Positions 7,504 through 10,035 of a stretch of 10,035 bases of DNA are shown here, one piece after another. This stretch comes from Crocinitomicaceae bacterium (GTDB taxonomy: Bacteria > Bacteroidota > Bacteroidia > Flavobacteriales_D > Crocinitomicaceae), in contig NZQU01000046.1 of assembly GCA_002696025.1 (NCBI GenBank), positions 1 through 10,035 of the forward strand, written 5' to 3'. Numbering within the stretch: position 1 is the first letter of the stretch; each line of letters starts with the position of its first letter. A program made the translations under genes and the position numbers. The notes beneath the pieces were generated by a model that did no database searches, was not told where the DNA came from, and worked only from the letters and a program-made list of their open reading frames with translations.

Positions 7504-8541
7504 TTGAAATATTGGAAAGAAATTAGAGCAGGTGTAATAGCAATTTTTTCAATTGTTGTTTTAGTTGCTGGGATTAATTTTTTAAAAGGGAATAGCTTTT
7601 TTGGAGGCGATGAAGAATACCATGCTTATTTCCCAAATACTGGTCAGTTAATGGTATCAAATAATGTTACAGTTAATGGTGTGATTGTCGGTCATGTCAC
7701 CAGTATTGAGTACATTTCAAAAAATACTGAGTCAAAAAAAGTTAAAGTATCTTTTAATATCCAAAATACTGATGTTAAAATCCCCAAAAGATCATATGTT
7801 GAAATAGGTTCGGTTGATTTATTTGCTAAGGGATTAATGCTCCACTTAAATGGTGATATATCAAAAGGTTATTATAAGACTGGTGATGAGTTGCCCGGAA
7901 TTTTATCTGTTGATGTGATTTCACAAGTAAAAGCCTATGCTGATCCTATTTCTCAAAAGGTTCAGGCAGCCATGACTTCAGTTGACAAAATGATTAATTC
8001 TTTATCGGCATTTTGGGATACCACAGCAACTTCTGAGATAAAAGGATCTATGTTAGAAATTAAATTAGCAATTAAAAAATTAGGTAGTGCAGCTGAAGAA
8101 ATTGAACAGCTTGCAGGTGAAGGAAGGGTTAAGTTTGATAAAATAATGAACAACATCGAGAGCATAACTCTAAATATTAAAAAGAGCAATGAAGATATAA
8201 CAGCAATCATTGGAAATACAAAGAAACTTACTGATGATGTTGTGACTTCTGAGTATAAAGAGACCATAAGTGCAGCAAAAAAAACCATTACTACTGTTAA
8301 TGAAATGCTTGTTGACATAAAAGATGGTAAAGGAACTCTTGCTAAACTAATTCATGATGAAGCATTGTATAACGAACTTGTTAAAACAAACAAAGATTTA
8401 CAAAATTTAGTTACTGATCTTCAACAAAATCCACACAGGTATATTCATATGTCTGTTTTTGGATCTAAGGTTAAAGGTGTTGAGCTATCACCAATTGAAG
8501 AGAAAAAATTAAAAAAGGTTCTTGATACAATACCAGATTAA
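7504..8541 (+). CDS. mlaD: MlaD-family MCE lipid-transport protein
   Basis: MCE proteins are periplasmic lipid-binding components of Mla-type ABC transporters that move phospholipids between inner and outer membranes. The 345-residue product has a short cytoplasmic start (KYWKEIRAG), one membrane anchor at about 10-27 followed by NFLKG, then the MCE domain at about 38-117, including NTGQLMVSNNVTVNGVIVG (45-63) and the FAKGLMLHL strand. A long helical region at about 140-310 is likely to oligomerise as a coiled-coil tube or needle. The C-terminal GTLAKLIHDEALYNEL and NPHRYIHMSVFG segments mark the Bacteroidota form. The start is TTG: the amidase stop (7495-7497) is in the same frame and only ATT and GTT stand between, so no ATG start is possible without losing the anchor. 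The permease (MlaE) and ATPase (MlaF) genes are not in this window. The symbol is by family resemblance. Confidence 0.92.
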   Translation: MKYWKEIRAGVIAIFSIVVLVAGINFLKGNSFFGGDEEYHAYFPNTGQLMVSNNVTVNGVIVGHVTSIEYISKNTESKKVKVSFNIQNTDVKIPKRSYVEIGSVDLFAKGLMLHLNGDISKGYYKTGDELPGILSVDVISQVKAYADPISQKVQAAMTSVDKMINSLSAFWDTTATSEIKGSMLEIKLAIKKLGSAAEEIEQLAGEGRVKFDKIMNNIESITLNIKKSNEDITAIIGNTKKLTDDVVTSEYKETISAAKKTITTVNEMLVDIKDGKGTLAKLIHDEALYNELVKTNKDLQNLVTDLQQNPHRYIHMSVFGSKVKGVELSPIEEKKLKKVLDTIPD

Positions 8542-8563
8542 TAATACCTAACTTTATATATTC

Positions 8564-9895
8564 ATGTTGCAATGTATATTTTTTTGGATTTTAGCAATTC
8601 TTGGATTGGGTTTTTTTACTTATAATATTTTAAAGATTAAAAAAAACATATCCTATGGAAGAGATATAAACCGTAGTGATAATAAATCCAAAAGATTGAA
8701 AACAATGCTTCTTGTTGCATTTGGCCAAAAAAAAATGTTTTCAAGATTTATTCCAGCATTATTACATCTATTCATCTATGTTGCTTTTATGATTACATCT
8801 CTTGAGTTATTTGAGATTTTTGCAGATGGATTATTTGGTTATCATCGATTGTTTCGTTCATCTTTATCTTCATTTTATACTTTTATTGTAAGTTTTATTG
8901 AAGTCCTGTCTATTCTTGCTTTAATCGCCACTTTTATATTTTTATCTAGAAGAAACTTACTTAAGATTCCTAGGTTTCAAATGTCTGAAATGAAAGGATG
9001 GCCTAAGTTAGATGCCAATTTAATTTTGTTTGTAGAAATTGTTCTTGTTTCTTTTATTTTTACTATGAATGGTGCAGATGAGGTTTTGTATAACAATGGA
9101 CATGCTCATGGAACATCTGAATCTGGTTCATACAATTTTGCTGTATCTCAATACTTAGGTCCTTTATTATTTGATTCATTCTCAAACGATCAACTCCATG
9201 TTTTAGAAAGAATAGGGTGGTGGGGTCATATTGTTTTGGTTTTGGCTTTTCTAAATTATTTACCTTATTCTAAGCATTTTCATATCATGCTTGCCTTTCC
9301 AAATACTTATTATTCAAATCTTGATAAAAAAGGGAAATTTTCAAATATGGATTCTGTTACTCAGGAAGTTAAACTCATGATGGATCCAAATGCAGATCCA
9401 TATGCGGCTCCTCCTGAAAATGCACCGCCACCTCAAAGTTTTGGTGCAAAGGATGTTAATGATTTAACCTGGAAAAATCTAATGGACTCATATACATGTA
9501 CAGAGTGTGGAAGATGTACTTCTGCATGTCCAGCCAATCTAACAGGTAAATTATTGTCTCCTAGAAAAATAATGATGGATACTCGTGATAGACTCGAAGA
9601 ATATGGAGATCACAAAAGAAAGAATGGAGCTGATGCTGATGATGGTAAAAGTTTATTAGGTGATTATATTTCAGAAGAAGAATTGTGGGCTTGCACTTCT
9701 TGTAATGCATGTGTTGATGAATGCCCTGTTAATATTGATCCTTTGTCTATAATTATAGACCTTAGAAGATATCTTGTGATGGAAGAATCAAAGGTTCCTT
9801 CTGAATTAACCGGAATGTTAACAAATATTGAAAATAATGGAGCCCCATGGCAGTTTTCTCCTACAGATAGACTTAATTGGGCAAATGAAGATTGA
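8564..9895 (+). CDS. Membrane-anchored protein with two 4Fe-4S clusters (Hdr/GlpC-like electron-transfer subunit)
   Basis: A probable electron-transfer protein whose substrate is unknown. The N-terminal half (about 1-235) has roughly five hydrophobic segments, near 4-22, 64-85, 106-128, 150-168 and 215-233. Histidines lie at or near membrane segments (His68, His222, with His94 and His238 near the ends), resembling the haem-b-binding NarI/HdrE-type membrane domain. Haem binding is inferred. After a proline-rich linker (about 279-291) come two CxxCxxCxxxCP motifs: Cys312/315/318/322 in CTECGRCTSACP and Cys377/380/383/387 in CTSCNACVDECP. This is the ferredoxin arrangement of the HdrC, GlpC and HdrD N-terminal family. 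No CCG (cysteine-rich) domain is present, so a separate catalytic partner would be expected. ATG at 8564 is 22 bases after the MCE gene, so co-transcription is likely. The 443-residue length agrees with Bacteroidota proteins annotated only as Fe-S-binding. Domain calls are firm, function is not. Confidence 0.88.
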   Translation: MLQCIFFWILAILGLGFFTYNILKIKKNISYGRDINRSDNKSKRLKTMLLVAFGQKKMFSRFIPALLHLFIYVAFMITSLELFEIFADGLFGYHRLFRSSLSSFYTFIVSFIEVLSILALIATFIFLSRRNLLKIPRFQMSEMKGWPKLDANLILFVEIVLVSFIFTMNGADEVLYNNGHAHGTSESGSYNFAVSQYLGPLLFDSFSNDQLHVLERIGWWGHIVLVLAFLNYLPYSKHFHIMLAFPNTYYSNLDKKGKFSNMDSVTQEVKLMMDPNADPYAAPPENAPPPQSFGAKDVNDLTWKNLMDSYTCTECGRCTSACPANLTGKLLSPRKIMMDTRDRLEEYGDHKRKNGADADDGKSLLGDYISEEELWACTSCNACVDECPVNIDPLSIIIDLRRYLVMEESKVPSELTGMLTNIENNGAPWQFSPTDRLNWANED

Positions 9896-9900
9896 AAATT

Positions 9901-10035
9901 ATGAAATTACCACTTAAAAAAACTACAGAAAATGGCGAATCTGTTTCACCAGTATTATCAGATGAGATTAAAAATTATTTAATCGATATAGATGGTACTA
10001 TATGCGATGATGTACCCAACGAGGAGCCAGAAAGA
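9901..10035 (+). CDS. HAD-superfamily hydrolase, 5' part (gene runs off the window)
   Basis: An open frame from ATG 9901 runs to the last base without a stop: 45 residues. LIDIDGTICDD at 27-37 is the HAD motif I, with nucleophile Asp29 and general acid/base Asp31 (DxDGT), and is followed by VPNEEPER. This is the start of small HAD phosphatases common in Bacteroidota that are often mislabelled as phosphoheptose isomerase. The substrate is unknown and motifs II-IV lie outside the window. An N-terminal tail of about 25 residues precedes motif I, longer than the few residues usual in this group. The start is five bases after the Fe-S gene stop, with no Shine-Dalgarno sequence, so it is probably in the same transcript. 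Confidence 0.85.
   Translation, partial: MKLPLKKTTENGESVSPVLSDEIKNYLIDIDGTICDDVPNEEPER

Noticed and set aside
7962..8318. Open frame of 118 codons on the - strand
   Set aside because: Antisense to the helical region of the MCE gene; the apparent hydrophobic runs are the reverse complement of Lys/Glu/Ala-rich helix codons.
1..10035. Defence system, mobile element, CRISPR array, phage or other novel system
   Set aside because: Every stretch above about 60 bases is accounted for by a recognisable housekeeping or envelope gene; no transposase, integrase, terminal repeats, direct-repeat array or tRNA was seen.

Overview
The window looks like a housekeeping stretch of chromosome from an AT-rich member of the Bacteroidota, most likely a marine or aquatic relative of the Flavobacteriales. 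The support is a low G+C content, no recognisable Shine-Dalgarno sequences ahead of the genes, two TAAATTTG sequences that fit the Bacteroidota -7 promoter element (TAnnTTTG), and the Bacteroidota forms of LptD, of the amidase and of the MCE protein. The lineage is an inference from gene type and base composition, not from a search.

Layout. Bases 1-2219 (+) hold the 3' part of an MltF-type membrane-bound lytic transglycosylase, followed with a one-base stop/start overlap by miaA (tRNA dimethylallyltransferase). Bases 2225-6298 (-) hold cysS (cysteinyl-tRNA synthetase), downstream of a large lptD-like LPS-assembly outer-membrane protein gene. miaA and cysS converge with only 5 bases between their stop codons. 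Bases 6322-10035 (+) hold a tight cluster: a secreted N-acetylmuramoyl-L-alanine amidase with a C-terminal SPOR-like region, an MlaD/MCE lipid-transport protein, a membrane-anchored protein with two 4Fe-4S motifs, and the 5' end of a HAD-family hydrolase gene cut by the window edge. lptD and the amidase gene diverge from a gap of only 23 bases.

Function. The unifying theme is the cell envelope: peptidoglycan cleavage (MltF, amidase), LPS insertion (LptD) and phospholipid trafficking between the membranes (MCE/MlaD). Two translation genes (miaA, cysS) are interleaved. The Fe-S membrane protein is the least understood gene. It resembles the membrane and ferredoxin-like half of a heterodisulfide-reductase-like or GlpC-like redox module, and its usual cysteine-rich (CCG) partner is not the next gene.

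The window is almost completely coding; the longest gap is about 60 bases. I found no RNA gene, mobile element, CRISPR array, phage gene or defence system, and nothing that I would call a new biological system. The findings are modest: start-codon and promoter questions, an active-site variant, an unusual gene neighbour and a poorly characterised redox protein.
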